The notes under the pieces: model-generated
What the model was told of the DNA's origin: nothing
What the model saw: only the letters and a program-made list of their open reading frames with translations
Database searches by the model: none
Shown: positions 17,708 to 26,042 of the stretch, piece by piece
Layout of the letters: each line of letters opens with the position of its first letter
How positions within the stretch are numbered: the first letter of the stretch is position 1
Translations under genes and position numbers: made by a program
DNA from: an uncultured Lachnospiraceae bacterium
GTDB taxonomy: Bacteria > Bacillota > Clostridia > Lachnospirales > Lachnospiraceae
Assembly: GCA_900550235.1 (NCBI GenBank)
Contig: URRQ01000002.1
Location: forward strand, 1-64,000
DNA: 64,000 nucleotides
Direction of reading: 5' to 3'

Positions 17708-18061
17708 TAGAAAAACTTTTTCTGCGCATTTTGCCGAGACTATTTTGGAATGGACTTAATCGGAGGAGAAGAAGCATTTGACGCGTTTGCAAAATATGAA
17801 GATTCCATTTATAAATACATTTACAATCTTTCAGGAGAAAAGGCAGAATGGGATAAGGTCGAGATTGATACCGTAATGCCACAAGAAATTGAAGGATTAT
17901 CAGAGCATGTTTCCTTGCAGGATTTGGGAGATAAGCCGTATTTGTACTTGAAGACACTAAATTACAGCTCGAAGGATCAGCCGCTGATCTATGCGAACGA
18001 GTATTTTAATACCTCAATCATCAAGTTCAATCTGATACGTCAAAAGAAGATTAGATACTAA
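17708..18061 (+). pseudogene. Remnant of GntR-type regulator (UTRA domain end)
   Basis: An open stretch after an in-frame TAG at 17708 encodes about 117 residues ending in IYANEYFNTSIIKFNLIRQK, which resembles the last strand region of UTRA ligand-binding domains of GntR/HutC regulators. PYLYLKTLNYSSKDQPLIY fits the same domain. No N-terminal winged-helix DNA-binding part exists upstream: the preceding bases are the terminator of the GGGtGRT gene. An ATG at 17750 has no ribosome site. I read this as a 5'-truncated, dead regulator gene; the alternative is a free-standing UTRA-like protein. Confidence 0.55.
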
Positions 18062-18067
18062 AACACG

Positions 18068-18115
18068 AAGTCAATAACTATTTAGAAAAATATCTAAATA
18101 GCTATTGACTTTTTT
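18068..18115 (+). terminator. Hairpin terminator embedding an sdpR operator
   Basis: Arms AAGTCAATA and TATTGACTT extend the operator palindrome into a roughly 19-bp stem with one mismatch, followed by TTTTT. It would end transcription of the regulator remnant. Its right arm contains the -35 box of the sdpR promoter, so terminator, operator and promoter share the same bases. Confidence 0.65.
18078..18101. promoter_or_regulatory. sdpR operator 1
   Basis: Inverted repeat CTATTTAGA-N6-TCTAAATAG, 24 bp. It ends 3 bases before the -35 box of the sdpR promoter. Same arms as operator 2, start-to-start distance 64 bp, close to six helical turns. Likely bound by the SdpR-type repressor itself. Confidence 0.7.
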
Positions 18116-18132
18116 ATAGTTTATGGTATAGT
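18105..18132 (+). promoter_or_regulatory. sdpR-sdpI promoter
   Basis: TTGACT at 18105-18110, 16-base spacer, TATAGT at 18127-18132. Flanked on both sides by the two operators. Confidence 0.65.
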
Positions 18133-18141
18133 AAAAACAAC

Positions 18142-18165
18142 CTATTTAGAAAACTTTCTAAATAG
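18142..18165. promoter_or_regulatory. sdpR operator 2
   Basis: Inverted repeat CTATTTAGAAA-AC-TTTCTAAATAG with perfect 11-bp arms. It covers the expected transcription start region and ends 20 bases before the GTG start of sdpR. Binding here would block initiation or clearance. Confidence 0.7.
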
Positions 18166-18185
18166 TAGAAGAAAGGAGTGGTAAA

Positions 18186-18467
18186 GTGAGCTTTGGTACA
18201 ACATTTAAAGCATTATCGGACCCGGTTCGAAGAGAAATACTAGTAATGTTAAAAGATGGGCGAATGTCGGCAGGTGAAATTGCGGACCATTTTGATATGA
18301 CAAATGCAACGGTTTCCTATCATTTAAGCGTACTAAAAAAGGCGGATTTGGTGTGGGAAACAAAAGAGAAAAATTATATTTATTATAATTTGAACACTTC
18401 TGTAGTGGAAGAAATCATGTTATGGCTTAGTGAGCTAAAGGGAGGAAAAGATGATGAAAGAGTATAG
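18186..18467 (+). CDS. ArsR-family autorepressor, SdpR type
   Basis: 93-residue winged-helix repressor starting at GTG behind GAAAGGAGTGG. The HTH region reads FKALSDPVRREILVMLKDGRM then AGEIADHFDMTNATVSYHLSVLKKADLV (about residues 8-57), the ArsR fold. It lacks the metal-binding ELCVCDL motif of ArsR/SmtB, which fits SdpR-type regulators that sense through a membrane partner. The sdpI-like gene overlaps its end by 17 bases. In B. subtilis SdpR is sequestered by SdpI when the SdpC toxin is present. No toxin gene is seen here. The two operators upstream make autoregulation likely. Confidence 0.9.
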   Translation: MSFGTTFKALSDPVRREILVMLKDGRMSAGEIADHFDMTNATVSYHLSVLKKADLVWETKEKNYIYYNLNTSVVEEIMLWLSELKGGKDDERV

Positions 18468-19083
18468 AAAGAGAATGGTGATTACGAGTCTGGTTACGAT
18501 CCTACCGATGTTTGTAGGGCTTTTGCTGTGGAATAAGCTTCCCGATACAATGGCTACTCACTTCGGAAGCGATAACACGCCGAACGGATGGAGCAGCAAG
18601 ACATTTGCAGTAATCGGTTTGCCATTGTTTTTACTGTTATTGCATTGGTTTTCTGTTGGAGTTACATTAAATGATCCGAAGAAAAAGAACATTGGGAAAA
18701 TGATGTTTACGGTTGTATTCTGGATTATACCAATCGTTTCGTTATTTGCAAATGGAGCAACCCTTCTTTATGCGCTTGGTTGGAAGGTGGATATCAGTCT
18801 GATTATCAGTATTTTAGTTGGTTTCGTATTTATTCTGTTAGGGAATTATTTATCAAAAAACCGCCAGAATTATACGGTTGGAATCAAATTGCCGTGGACG
18901 TTAAGCAGCGAAGAAAATTGGGATAAAACACATCGCATGGCGTCAAAGCTTTGGGTGGTTGGAGGTATTCTCATTATCGCAAATGGATTCATCCGCAATA
19001 CAATCCTACTGCTTTTTGTGTTGATAATACTAATCGTTGTACCGACGGCATATTCATTTTTCTTGTATCGCAAACAAAAATAA
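18451..19083 (+). CDS. SdpI-family membrane protein (DUF1648)
   Basis: 210-residue membrane protein with about six helices. The N-terminal DUF1648 region contains KLPDTMATHFGSDNTPNGW (about residues 27-45), its diagnostic loop. The SdpI domain follows with GNYLSKNRQNYTVGIKLPWT and ENWDKTHRMASKLW (about residues 130-170). In B. subtilis SdpI gives immunity to the SDP killing peptide and relays its presence to SdpR. Start is one of two adjacent ATGs after GGGAGGAAAAG. Overlap with the repressor gene indicates coupled expression. Whether it protects against a foreign bacteriocin or has a housekeeping role is open. Confidence 0.88.
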   Translation: MMKEYRKRMVITSLVTILPMFVGLLLWNKLPDTMATHFGSDNTPNGWSSKTFAVIGLPLFLLLLHWFSVGVTLNDPKKKNIGKMMFTVVFWIIPIVSLFANGATLLYALGWKVDISLIISILVGFVFILLGNYLSKNRQNYTVGIKLPWTLSSEENWDKTHRMASKLWVVGGILIIANGFIRNTILLLFVLIILIVVPTAYSFFLYRKQK

Positions 19084-19097
19084 AACAATAGAATGAG

Positions 19098-19128
19098 AGG
19101 ATGTGGGGATTCATTCCACATCCTTTTT
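19098..19128 (+). terminator. Terminator after sdpI
   Basis: AGGATGTGG and CCACATCCT form a 9-bp stem followed by TTTT. Confidence 0.85.
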
Positions 19129-19186
19129 GAATTTTGAATTATAGAAATTTCTTCGGATTTTTCTTCCCAAATCGTGCAATGAAATG

Positions 19187-19192
19187 TATAAT
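19187..19192 (+). promoter_or_regulatory. -10 box upstream of MATE gene
   Basis: TATAAT at 19187-19192 with only a weak -35. Transcription would start near 19199, at the first in-frame ATG (19201), so translation from the ATG at 19225, which has its own AAGGAGAG, is more plausible. Confidence 0.4.
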
Positions 19193-19224
19193 GATTACGT
19201 ATGAATATGAAGGAGAGAATAAGT

Positions 19225-20568
19225 ATGATGAAAAATATGACGGAAGGAAAACCATATAAGTTAATCCTAACGTTTATGATACCAGTTTTGTTTGGGGGAC
19301 TGTTTCAAAATTTCTATAATATTGTAGATTCAATGATCGTGGGAAGATATATTGGCGTAGAGGCTCTTGCATCTGTAGGAAGCACCACGTATCTTATCTT
19401 TTTTGTAAACGGCTGGATTATGGGAATGACAAGTGGATTTTCTATCTTAATTTCTCAAAGATACGGAGCAAAAGATGAGAAGGGATTGAAACATTACGTA
19501 GCGATGTCTGTATGGCTATGTGCAATCATGTCAGTTGTATTAACAATCGCGCTTTTGCTGAGTAATGAAAAGCTTCTTCATATGGTAAATACACCGGAAA
19601 ATATATTTGACATGACAAAAGGATATATGTTGATCATTTTTGCCGGAATACCGGTTACGATTCTCTATAATATGCTTTCATCGATTGCACGTGCGTTGGG
19701 AGACAGTAAAACTCCACTGTACTTTTTGATCATATCTTCGGTGTTAAATGTAGTATTGGATTTATTTTTTGTTGCTGTTTTACATTTTGGGGTTGAAGGA
19801 GCGGCATTGGCAACAGTTCTTTCACAATGTGTGGCAGCAGTGTTATGCCTTTTGTATGTATGGAAAAAATATAAAATCATACATTTTCAAAAAGAACACA
19901 TCTCTTGGAATAGACAAAGTGTTTGGAATTTAATGCAAATGGGCGTTCCGATGAGACTTCAATTTTCGATTACAGCAATTGGTGGATTGATTGTACAATC
20001 TTCGTTAAATATGCTGGGGGCTACATATATTGCGGCGTATTCTGCGGCAAATAAAATACAGAATGTAATTTTGCAGGCATTTCCATCGCTGGGAAGTGCA
20101 ATCGCCACTTATGTCGGTCAGAATTATGGAGCCGGCAGAGTTGACCGAATCAGGCAAGGCGTTAAAACGAGTGTGATACTTTGCGGAATATATAGTGTGA
20201 TTATTATGGTAGCGGCATATTTCTTCCTTGCGCCTGCAGTACAGATTTTTGTAGAAGATCCAACGGGACAGATTCAGGAGATTTCCAGACAAATGTTTCG
20301 GATTTGCCTATGGTTTTATTTCCCTCTTGGATTGATCTTCATTTACCGAAATGCATTGCAAGGCTTGGGAAATGGTATCGTTCCGATGCTTGGAGGCGTG
20401 TTCGAGCTTTTGGCAAGAGCGGCTGCGATTGCAGTATTATTCCAACCGCTACAGTTTGTCGGGATCTGCATTACAGATCCGGCAGCCTGGGTAAGCGCGT
20501 TGATTCCGTTGATACCATATTATTATTGGTTTACACACAGAAAGCTAAAGAATGAATCGAGGTGTTAG
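19225..20568 (+). CDS. MATE family efflux transporter
   Basis: Membrane antiporter of the MOP superfamily, 447 residues with about twelve helices in two MatE repeats. Repeat one begins PYKLILTFMIPVLFGGLFQNFYNIVDSMIVGRYIG, and repeat two near IWNLMQMGVPMRLQFSITAIGG. Conserved features include GSTTYLIFFVNGWIMGMTSGFS and the second-half QNYGAGRVDRIRQG. It exports cationic or aromatic compounds using a Na+ or H+ gradient; the substrate is unknown. The start at 19225 is favoured by AAGGAGAGAATAAGT just before it. The next gene starts 1 base after its stop, so the three genes to 22617 look co-transcribed. Confidence 0.9.
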   Translation: MMKNMTEGKPYKLILTFMIPVLFGGLFQNFYNIVDSMIVGRYIGVEALASVGSTTYLIFFVNGWIMGMTSGFSILISQRYGAKDEKGLKHYVAMSVWLCAIMSVVLTIALLLSNEKLLHMVNTPENIFDMTKGYMLIIFAGIPVTILYNMLSSIARALGDSKTPLYFLIISSVLNVVLDLFFVAVLHFGVEGAALATVLSQCVAAVLCLLYVWKKYKIIHFQKEHISWNRQSVWNLMQMGVPMRLQFSITAIGGLIVQSSLNMLGATYIAAYSAANKIQNVILQAFPSLGSAIATYVGQNYGAGRVDRIRQGVKTSVILCGIYSVIIMVAAYFFLAPAVQIFVEDPTGQIQEISRQMFRICLWFYFPLGLIFIYRNALQGLGNGIVPMLGGVFELLARAAAIAVLFQPLQFVGICITDPAAWVSALIPLIPYYYWFTHRKLKNESRC

Positions 20569-20569
20569 A

Positions 20570-21355
20570 ATGCAGGATAAGAATACGTTTTTGAAAGAAT
20601 ATAACATAGAAGAAAAAGAGTTCGAAGAAGCACATATTGCATGGGAAGAAATTGAAAAAATATATGAAAATTATACACAGATGGAAGAGAAGTTCCGAAG
20701 TATAGGAAAAGATTTTGTGGACGAATATTTATATGATATTGAACGAGCCGGAATTCATTCCTATCGATATCGAATAAAAGAACCGGGACATTTGATCGAA
20801 AAAATTATCCGTAAAAGAAGAGAGAACCTTTCAAAGTTTGATAAGATAGATTATACAAACTATTATAAATACTGTACGGATTTGATCGGAATTCGTGTGT
20901 TTTTCTTATATCGGGAAGATTGGATTTACTTTCATAAGTATATTACAAGCGTATTTGAAAACAATCCTCAACTCTATGTGGAAGATCGTTTGAATGATTT
21001 TGATGAAGACAGCAGTCATTTTTATATTGCAGAAAGACCAAAAGTATATAAGCGATCCGGCGATAGTAAAATTTATGATGAAAATTTAATCGATATAAGG
21101 TCAGGAGGGATTTACCGTTCACTCCATTATATTATAAAATATAAAGGATATTATGTTGAGATTCAGGGAAGAACACTTTTTGAAGAAGGATGGAGTGAAA
21201 TCGATCACGATATTGTCTATCCATATTTTCAAAATGATGCTGATCTGAAGGATTTTTCAGGTCTGCTAAATCGATTATCAGGAATGGCAGATGAGATGAG
21301 TTCTTATTTCCGAAGAATTAAACAGAAGAAGGAGGAGACGGAATGGAAGGAATAA
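20570..21355 (+). CDS. GTP pyrophosphokinase-like protein (RelA/SpoT synthetase domain)
   Basis: 261 residues, the size of a small alarmone synthetase, without HD, TGS or ACT domains. RelA_SpoT domain about residues 60-200: KEPGHLIEKIIRKR, DLIGIRVFFLY, RSGGIYRSLHYIIKYKG and YVEIQGRTLFEEGWSEIDHDI match the GTP-binding and catalytic strands, including the EIQ.RT motif. The extended N-terminal helical region is unlike SAS1/SAS2 and more like clostridial RelA/SpoT-domain proteins. ATG at 20570 follows GAGGTGTTAG; an upstream in-frame ATG is inside the MATE gene. Its last 13 bases overlap guaD, an attractive link between purine salvage and alarmone chemistry. Confidence 0.85.
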   Translation: MQDKNTFLKEYNIEEKEFEEAHIAWEEIEKIYENYTQMEEKFRSIGKDFVDEYLYDIERAGIHSYRYRIKEPGHLIEKIIRKRRENLSKFDKIDYTNYYKYCTDLIGIRVFFLYREDWIYFHKYITSVFENNPQLYVEDRLNDFDEDSSHFYIAERPKVYKRSGDSKIYDENLIDIRSGGIYRSLHYIIKYKGYYVEIQGRTLFEEGWSEIDHDIVYPYFQNDADLKDFSGLLNRLSGMADEMSSYFRRIKQKKEETEWKE

Positions 21356-22617
21356 GAATCCTGAAAGGAGATTTCATTTATAGTAAATCTCAAACGGAAT
21401 TAGAGATGATAAAAGATGGATTTCTTCTTGCAAATGAAAAAGAAATTATTGGCCTATATACAGAATTACCGAAAGAATATAAGGAAGAAAGGATTGAGGA
21501 TTATACCGGGAAATTGATTATACCTGGATTTACAGATTTGCATGTGCATGCTCCGCAGTATACATTCCGTGGATTGGGAATGAATATGGAATTGATTCCG
21601 TGGTTAAATACGTATACATTTCCGGCTGAGGCAAAATATGCAGATGTGAATTACGCGAAAAAGACATATCCTCGTTTTGTCGAAGATCTGAAAAACAGTG
21701 CAACTACAAGAGCAGGCATCTTTGGGACAATCCATGTAGAGAGTACAGAATACTTGATGGATCTCATAGAAGAATCCGGTGTGGTTGCAGGAGTAGGTAA
21801 GGTAAATATGGATCGCAATTCTCCGGAAAATCTTTGTGAAGGGACAGAAGAATCATTGGAAAATACAAGACGATGGCTTTCTGAGATTGAAGGAAGATAT
21901 GACAGAGTTTTTCCGATATTGACACCAAGATTTATACCAAGCTGCAGTGATCGGGCGATGGAAGGGCTGGAAACAATTTGCCGGGAAACAGGACTTCCTG
22001 TGCAGTCCCATTTGTCAGAAAATATTTCTGAAATCGATTGGGTACAAGAACTACACCCGGATACATCGTGTTATGCGGAAGCTTATGATAAGTATGGGTT
22101 GTGTGGTTCTATGTCCAAGACAATTATGGCGCATTGCGTACATTCGGATCGTAGTGAAAAGGAAATGGAACTTTTGAGAAAGAATCAAGTATGGGTAGCA
22201 CACTGTCCGGAATCCAACATGAACTTGGCAAGCGGAGTAGCACCTATAAAGAAGATGATGAAAGAAAATGTTCGTATTGGTATAGGGACTGATATAGCAG
22301 CCGGATCAAAGCTTTCTATGTTTTCAGCGATGGCAGATGCGATCAAAGCGTCAAAGCTTCGTTGGGTATATGTAGATAAGGAGGAAAGTCCGCTGACAGT
22401 ATCGGAGGTATTCTATCTTGCGACAGTAGGTGGTGGAAGCTTTTTTGGAAAAGCAGGTTCTTTTGAAAAAGGATATGAATTCGATGCTGTTGTTATAGAT
22501 GACAGTAATTTATCTGATACAGAGATGTCATTATATGAAAGGTTGGAACGATTGATCTATATGGCGGAAGAGAGCCGTATCATAAGAAAATATGTCAGAG
22601 GACAACAAGTAATATAA
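21343..22617 (+). CDS. guaD: Guanine deaminase
   Basis: Zinc amidohydrolase converting guanine to xanthine, 424 residues. The metal motif is PGFTDLHVHAPQY with H67 and H69; APQY after HxH is characteristic of guanine deaminase. Further ligands are in QSHLSE, MAHCVHSD and IGTDIAAGS. The substrate-contact stretch RGLGMNMELIPWLNTYTFPAE also fits GuaD. Start follows AAGGAGGAGACGGA within the RelA-like gene. A perfect 12-bp hairpin separates it from the convergent ABC-ATPase gene. Confidence 0.9.
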   Translation: MEGIRILKGDFIYSKSQTELEMIKDGFLLANEKEIIGLYTELPKEYKEERIEDYTGKLIIPGFTDLHVHAPQYTFRGLGMNMELIPWLNTYTFPAEAKYADVNYAKKTYPRFVEDLKNSATTRAGIFGTIHVESTEYLMDLIEESGVVAGVGKVNMDRNSPENLCEGTEESLENTRRWLSEIEGRYDRVFPILTPRFIPSCSDRAMEGLETICRETGLPVQSHLSENISEIDWVQELHPDTSCYAEAYDKYGLCGSMSKTIMAHCVHSDRSEKEMELLRKNQVWVAHCPESNMNLASGVAPIKKMMKENVRIGIGTDIAAGSKLSMFSAMADAIKASKLRWVYVDKEESPLTVSEVFYLATVGGGSFFGKAGSFEKGYEFDAVVIDDSNLSDTEMSLYERLERLIYMAEESRIIRKYVRGQQVI

Positions 22618-22620
22618 GCG

Positions 22621-22647
22621 AGAGGCCGGAGTGTAACTCCGGCCTCT
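22621..22647. terminator. Bidirectional hairpin between convergent genes
   Basis: AGAGGCCGGAGT and ACTCCGGCCTCT, perfect 12-bp arms with a 3-base loop. T-runs are poor on both sides, but the position between guaD and the convergent gene fits a shared terminator. Confidence 0.75.
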
Positions 22648-22651
22648 ATTA

Positions 22652-24337
22652 CTATGCACGATATCGGTTAAAGCATGCGAAGATTTCCTGCGTGCGAGGA
22701 AGTGCAAAGCCGCATGAAACATATGAAGTGTCAAGGACAGAGGAGAGTCCTCTGTTTTTTATTTGTGTTTCTAATTGTGCAATCACATCATGGAGCGTCC
22801 TGTCGGTAAGGTTATGCTGCAATACATATTTTAAAAGCTGTGCAAGAAAAGCTGTTTGCTCATGGTCTGCAATTTGTTCTACATAACGTAAATCTACGGT
22901 CTGCCGGTCGATTACAAACGCATCTTTTCCTAATGTTTTTGTTTTTATGCGTTCAAAAGAGTGAGCGTGCTGTTTTGATTTTTTAATAGTAATTTTTCGA
23001 TCAAACTTAGGAATATGATAATCCGGTGCGGATAAAGACGGAGCTTTTTGTGTGCGGCAGGCTGCTTTTACAGTTGGAGTGATATCCAAAGTCTGATAAC
23101 AGTCCATTTGTAAAATTGTATCAGCAGCATGAAAATACGCTCCCGAGCTTCCGGCAACAAGTATAGTGGAAATTCCCGTTTTTTCATACAAATCCCGTAC
23201 TCTTTCCAAGAATGGAGTGATGGGTTCTTTATCTCTTGTAATAATCTGTTGCATGAAATCATCGCGCACCATGAAGTTTGTCGCAGTAGTATCTTCATCT
23301 ATAAGAAAAACATTGCTTTTTGCTTCGATTCCTTCTATGAGATTGGTTGCTTGCGAGGTACTTCCGCTTGCGTTTTCTGTTGAAAATGAGTGCGTATCTT
23401 TTTTGTTTGGCAAGTCATTGATAAAAAGAGAAATATCTACATTTTTGATACAACGACCGTCTTCGGCTCGAAGTTTTAGAGCGGTATTATCAGTAATTAC
23501 GTATTCACGACCGTCTCCTGCAATATGGTTATATACACCGGACTCTAAAGCATTTAGAAGAGTAGATTTTCCGTGGTAGCCTCCACCGACGATCAAAGTA
23601 ATTCCTTTTTGAATTCCCATACCGATAATCTTTCCTTTGTGAGGAAGAAGAAGTTCAACAGATAATGAATCCGGGGAGATAAAAGGAATACTGTTTTTCA
23701 AAGGCCGATTTGATACACCGGATTCTCTAGGAAGAACAGAACCATTTGCAACAAAACATACAAGATCAAGTTCTGTTAATTTTTTGCGAATATACATTTG
23801 ATCTTCAGCGAGAAAGATGACTGATTCTACTTCTTTTTTATTGAGATTCTGATAGTAGAACACGTTATTCACACAGTTTGGCAGAAAATCGAAGAGAATT
23901 CTTTCTAATTCTGGTGCATTGATTGTTCTTCCGTTTGCAGGAAATCCTACTTCAAAGCGTGCAATAATTTTTTCCTGTGTAATTTCACATGCTGTTCGTT
24001 CGAGAATTTCCTGTTCAGGGTGACTCGTTGAGAGTAACCCGCTCTTTCCGGATCCTTTTGATTTGAAATTATATTGAGACAGCTGCTTATAGAATTTCCG
24101 TGTAAGGAAATCTTGAAGAGCAATGCGCTTTTCGTAACAATCGTAATAAGAGGCTGGAAAACCAGCTGCTTGTACCGGAATTTGAACACTTACGTTAGAA
24201 GGGGAAGCAAAAGGATCCCCTTGTACGTGATCAATGGAAAGCGTATAGGTTTTAAAGTTATAAGAACCCCGCAAAGATTTGTATGCGGGATAACTTTTGC
24301 GGTGAATGGATATTAATGTATTTCTTAAAGTTTGCAT
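22652..24337 (-). CDS. ABC-class predicted ATPase (COG3044 / ABC_ATPase)
   Basis: 561-residue soluble protein of the uncharacterised ABC_ATPase family, not a transporter subunit. N-terminal part starts MQTLRNTLISIHRKSYPAYKSLRGSY and carries VQGDPFASPS. The P-loop is GGGYHGKSTLLNAL (about residues 253-266), followed by HIAGDGREYVI and, later, the Walker B-like FLIDEDTTATNFMVRD. A basic C-terminal region binds no recognisable partner. RBS AAAGGAG lies just upstream in the 17-base gap from pucR, so both are co-transcribed on the minus strand. Biological role unknown in this family; its linkage to a PucR regulator is noteworthy. Confidence 0.88.
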   Translation of the reverse strand: MQTLRNTLISIHRKSYPAYKSLRGSYNFKTYTLSIDHVQGDPFASPSNVSVQIPVQAAGFPASYYDCYEKRIALQDFLTRKFYKQLSQYNFKSKGSGKSGLLSTSHPEQEILERTACEITQEKIIARFEVGFPANGRTINAPELERILFDFLPNCVNNVFYYQNLNKKEVESVIFLAEDQMYIRKKLTELDLVCFVANGSVLPRESGVSNRPLKNSIPFISPDSLSVELLLPHKGKIIGMGIQKGITLIVGGGYHGKSTLLNALESGVYNHIAGDGREYVITDNTALKLRAEDGRCIKNVDISLFINDLPNKKDTHSFSTENASGSTSQATNLIEGIEAKSNVFLIDEDTTATNFMVRDDFMQQIITRDKEPITPFLERVRDLYEKTGISTILVAGSSGAYFHAADTILQMDCYQTLDITPTVKAACRTQKAPSLSAPDYHIPKFDRKITIKKSKQHAHSFERIKTKTLGKDAFVIDRQTVDLRYVEQIADHEQTAFLAQLLKYVLQHNLTDRTLHDVIAQLETQIKNRGLSSVLDTSYVSCGFALPRTQEIFACFNRYRA

Positions 24338-24354
24338 GGCGTGCTCCTTTCTAC

Positions 24355-25869
24355 TTATTTTGGAAGCATCATATATAGTTTCACTCCAAGTTCCACGTCA
24401 AGGCGTATTTGACGGTTATCCAAAGAAATCTCAGCAATTTCACAGATACGATTCATTCTGTGCAACATGGTTTTATAGTGAATGAATAATTGTTTGGCTG
24501 TTTTGCTTAAGTTCAGATTATTGCCGAGAAGAATATCAAGAGTTTCAAGGTACTCAGTATTATTCGCTTTATCGTATTCGGCCAGTCTTCTAACAGCAGG
24601 TGGAATAATCTGTTCAAAGTTTTCAATATTTGAATGAGTTGCCAGAATACGCAACAGACCCATTTCTTCATATTTTACAATGTGATTTCCAAATGCATGT
24701 CCAAATTGAAGGGCATCATAAGCTTCAGTAATTTTTTCGGGAATACGTGCAACTTCATTTGTAATATTACTGATACCAGCATAGAAGGAAAACTCTCTAT
24801 ATTTGTCAGAGATAAATGAATTAAAATCTGAAAGAGTTTTGTTAATATGTCCATATATTGTCGAAAAAGAAAGAGATTCGTGGGTACGATATATCATATG
24901 CAAATAAGGTTCACTGATATGGAAATAGTAGTTTTCTTTTGGAATGAAATGAGCAGTTTCCATAAGAGCTTCTGGAATTTTCTCTCTGTGCCGTTCGGAA
25001 TTAAGTTCTATAGAAATTACGCAACAGAAATCATGAGGTTTCCAACCGTATCCTTTTGCTCGTTCTTCAATTAGTTTCGTATCCATGTTTCCTTCAAATA
25101 AATCGGTCATGAAGCTGGAAATATATTTTTGTTCTATCTCTGCGACATAGTATTTTTTAAGATAAAGAACAGCAAGAAGATTCCCAGCAGTTTTAAGAAG
25201 GAGTTCCAAATTCTCATCAAGAGCCTGATTCATAATTGCTTCCAAGTATCCGTTTACTTCTCCCATACATAAGAGCGGAAGATTGATGCGGTCGGCAATT
25301 GGAAGTTTCGGATCAAATAAATGAGATTGTGAATGGGAAATTATATTCCGCTCATCATCATACAAAGAAATGCATGCTGGAATATAATCTGTCAGATAGT
25401 TCAAGATATCCTTTTCTTTAGCCCCAGATGCAAGAAGTTCTGAAAGATTATTTTGTATTTCAATGTGATATTGATTTTTTGTTTGATTGATCAATGCCAT
25501 AACAGAAGAAATAACATCAATAAAACGTATATTACGTGGAAGCTCTATTACAGGGAGGTTGTATTGATCTCCGCATTTAAGAATAGATTCCGGAATTTCA
25601 GGAAGAAGAGCACGGGGTTTTACAATTAGTGCACTAATATGTTTCTCTTTCAGGCAGTGCATATATTCTTCATAGGAAAGAGTTCCCAAAGAAGCATCGG
25701 AAAGAGAAGAGAGAATGATTTCACCACCACTTAACCATTGAAACAGATCAATATCTTCGGCAATGGTAATGCTTGTAACAGTATTGGATAATCCGACAGA
25801 TCCAGCACGAACAGGGATGCTGCTTAAGATATTTGCTTTTAAAATGTCACATACAGTTAGCATTTTCAT
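24355..25869 (-). CDS. PucR-family transcriptional regulator
   Basis: 504 residues. N-terminal PucR domain (about residues 8-125: VCDILKANILSSIPVRAG ... VIELPRNIRFIDVISSVM), a central GGDEF-like/CdaR-type region, and a C-terminal PucR-type helix-turn-helix (LLGNNLNLSKTAKQLFIHY, about residues 445-465). Relatives such as B. subtilis PucR control purine degradation; others control amino acid or sugar acid use. The gene diverges from the second importer operon, with 219 bases between them, and leads the minus-strand pair with the ABC-class ATPase. It is the obvious candidate regulator of the importer and amidohydrolases. RBS AAGGAGTGGG. Confidence 0.88.
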   Translation of the reverse strand: MKMLTVCDILKANILSSIPVRAGSVGLSNTVTSITIAEDIDLFQWLSGGEIILSSLSDASLGTLSYEEYMHCLKEKHISALIVKPRALLPEIPESILKCGDQYNLPVIELPRNIRFIDVISSVMALINQTKNQYHIEIQNNLSELLASGAKEKDILNYLTDYIPACISLYDDERNIISHSQSHLFDPKLPIADRINLPLLCMGEVNGYLEAIMNQALDENLELLLKTAGNLLAVLYLKKYYVAEIEQKYISSFMTDLFEGNMDTKLIEERAKGYGWKPHDFCCVISIELNSERHREKIPEALMETAHFIPKENYYFHISEPYLHMIYRTHESLSFSTIYGHINKTLSDFNSFISDKYREFSFYAGISNITNEVARIPEKITEAYDALQFGHAFGNHIVKYEEMGLLRILATHSNIENFEQIIPPAVRRLAEYDKANNTEYLETLDILLGNNLNLSKTAKQLFIHYKTMLHRMNRICEIAEISLDNRQIRLDVELGVKLYMMLPK

Positions 25870-25925
25870 AAATTCCCACTCCTTCCCATTCCTAAATAAT
25901 AAATTAAGAATAATATTTATGTCCC

Positions 25926-25954
25926 ATTATATTCCATATAAATGAATTTGTAAA
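25926..25954 (-). promoter_or_regulatory. pucR promoter (minus strand)
   Basis: Read on the minus strand: TTTACA (25954-25949), 17-base spacer, perfect TATAAT (25931-25926). Good sigma-A-type promoter driving pucR. Confidence 0.65.
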
Positions 25955-25955
25955 T

Positions 25956-25970
25956 TAACAATTAGTGTTA
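25956..25970. promoter_or_regulatory. Palindrome in divergent region, copy A
   Basis: TAACA-ATTAG-TGTTA lies immediately upstream of the pucR -35 box. Candidate regulator site; a 5-bp arm repeat alone is weak evidence. Confidence 0.3.
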
Positions 25971-25992
25971 TAAAAGGATGAAGGGGTGTTGT

Positions 25993-26005
25993 TAGGATTA
26001 TCCTA
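25993..26005. promoter_or_regulatory. Palindrome in divergent region, copy B
   Basis: TAGGAT-T-ATCCTA, perfect 6-bp arms. Its centre is about 50 bases before the expected start of the importer operon, where activators commonly bind. Candidate PucR site by position only. Confidence 0.4.
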
Positions 26006-26036
26006 TTGTTCTAATGTATAAAAAAAAGTTTTGTAG

Positions 26037-26042
26037 TATAAT
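26037..26042 (+). promoter_or_regulatory. -10 box of second importer operon
   Basis: TATAAT at 26037-26042, 47 bases before the permease start. No good -35 is present at 16-18 bases, which fits an activator-dependent promoter. Confidence 0.5.

Noticed and set aside
23166..23579. Plus-strand open frame of 137 codons inside the ABC-class ATPase gene
   Set aside because: Antisense shadow, no ribosome site and no recognisable domain.
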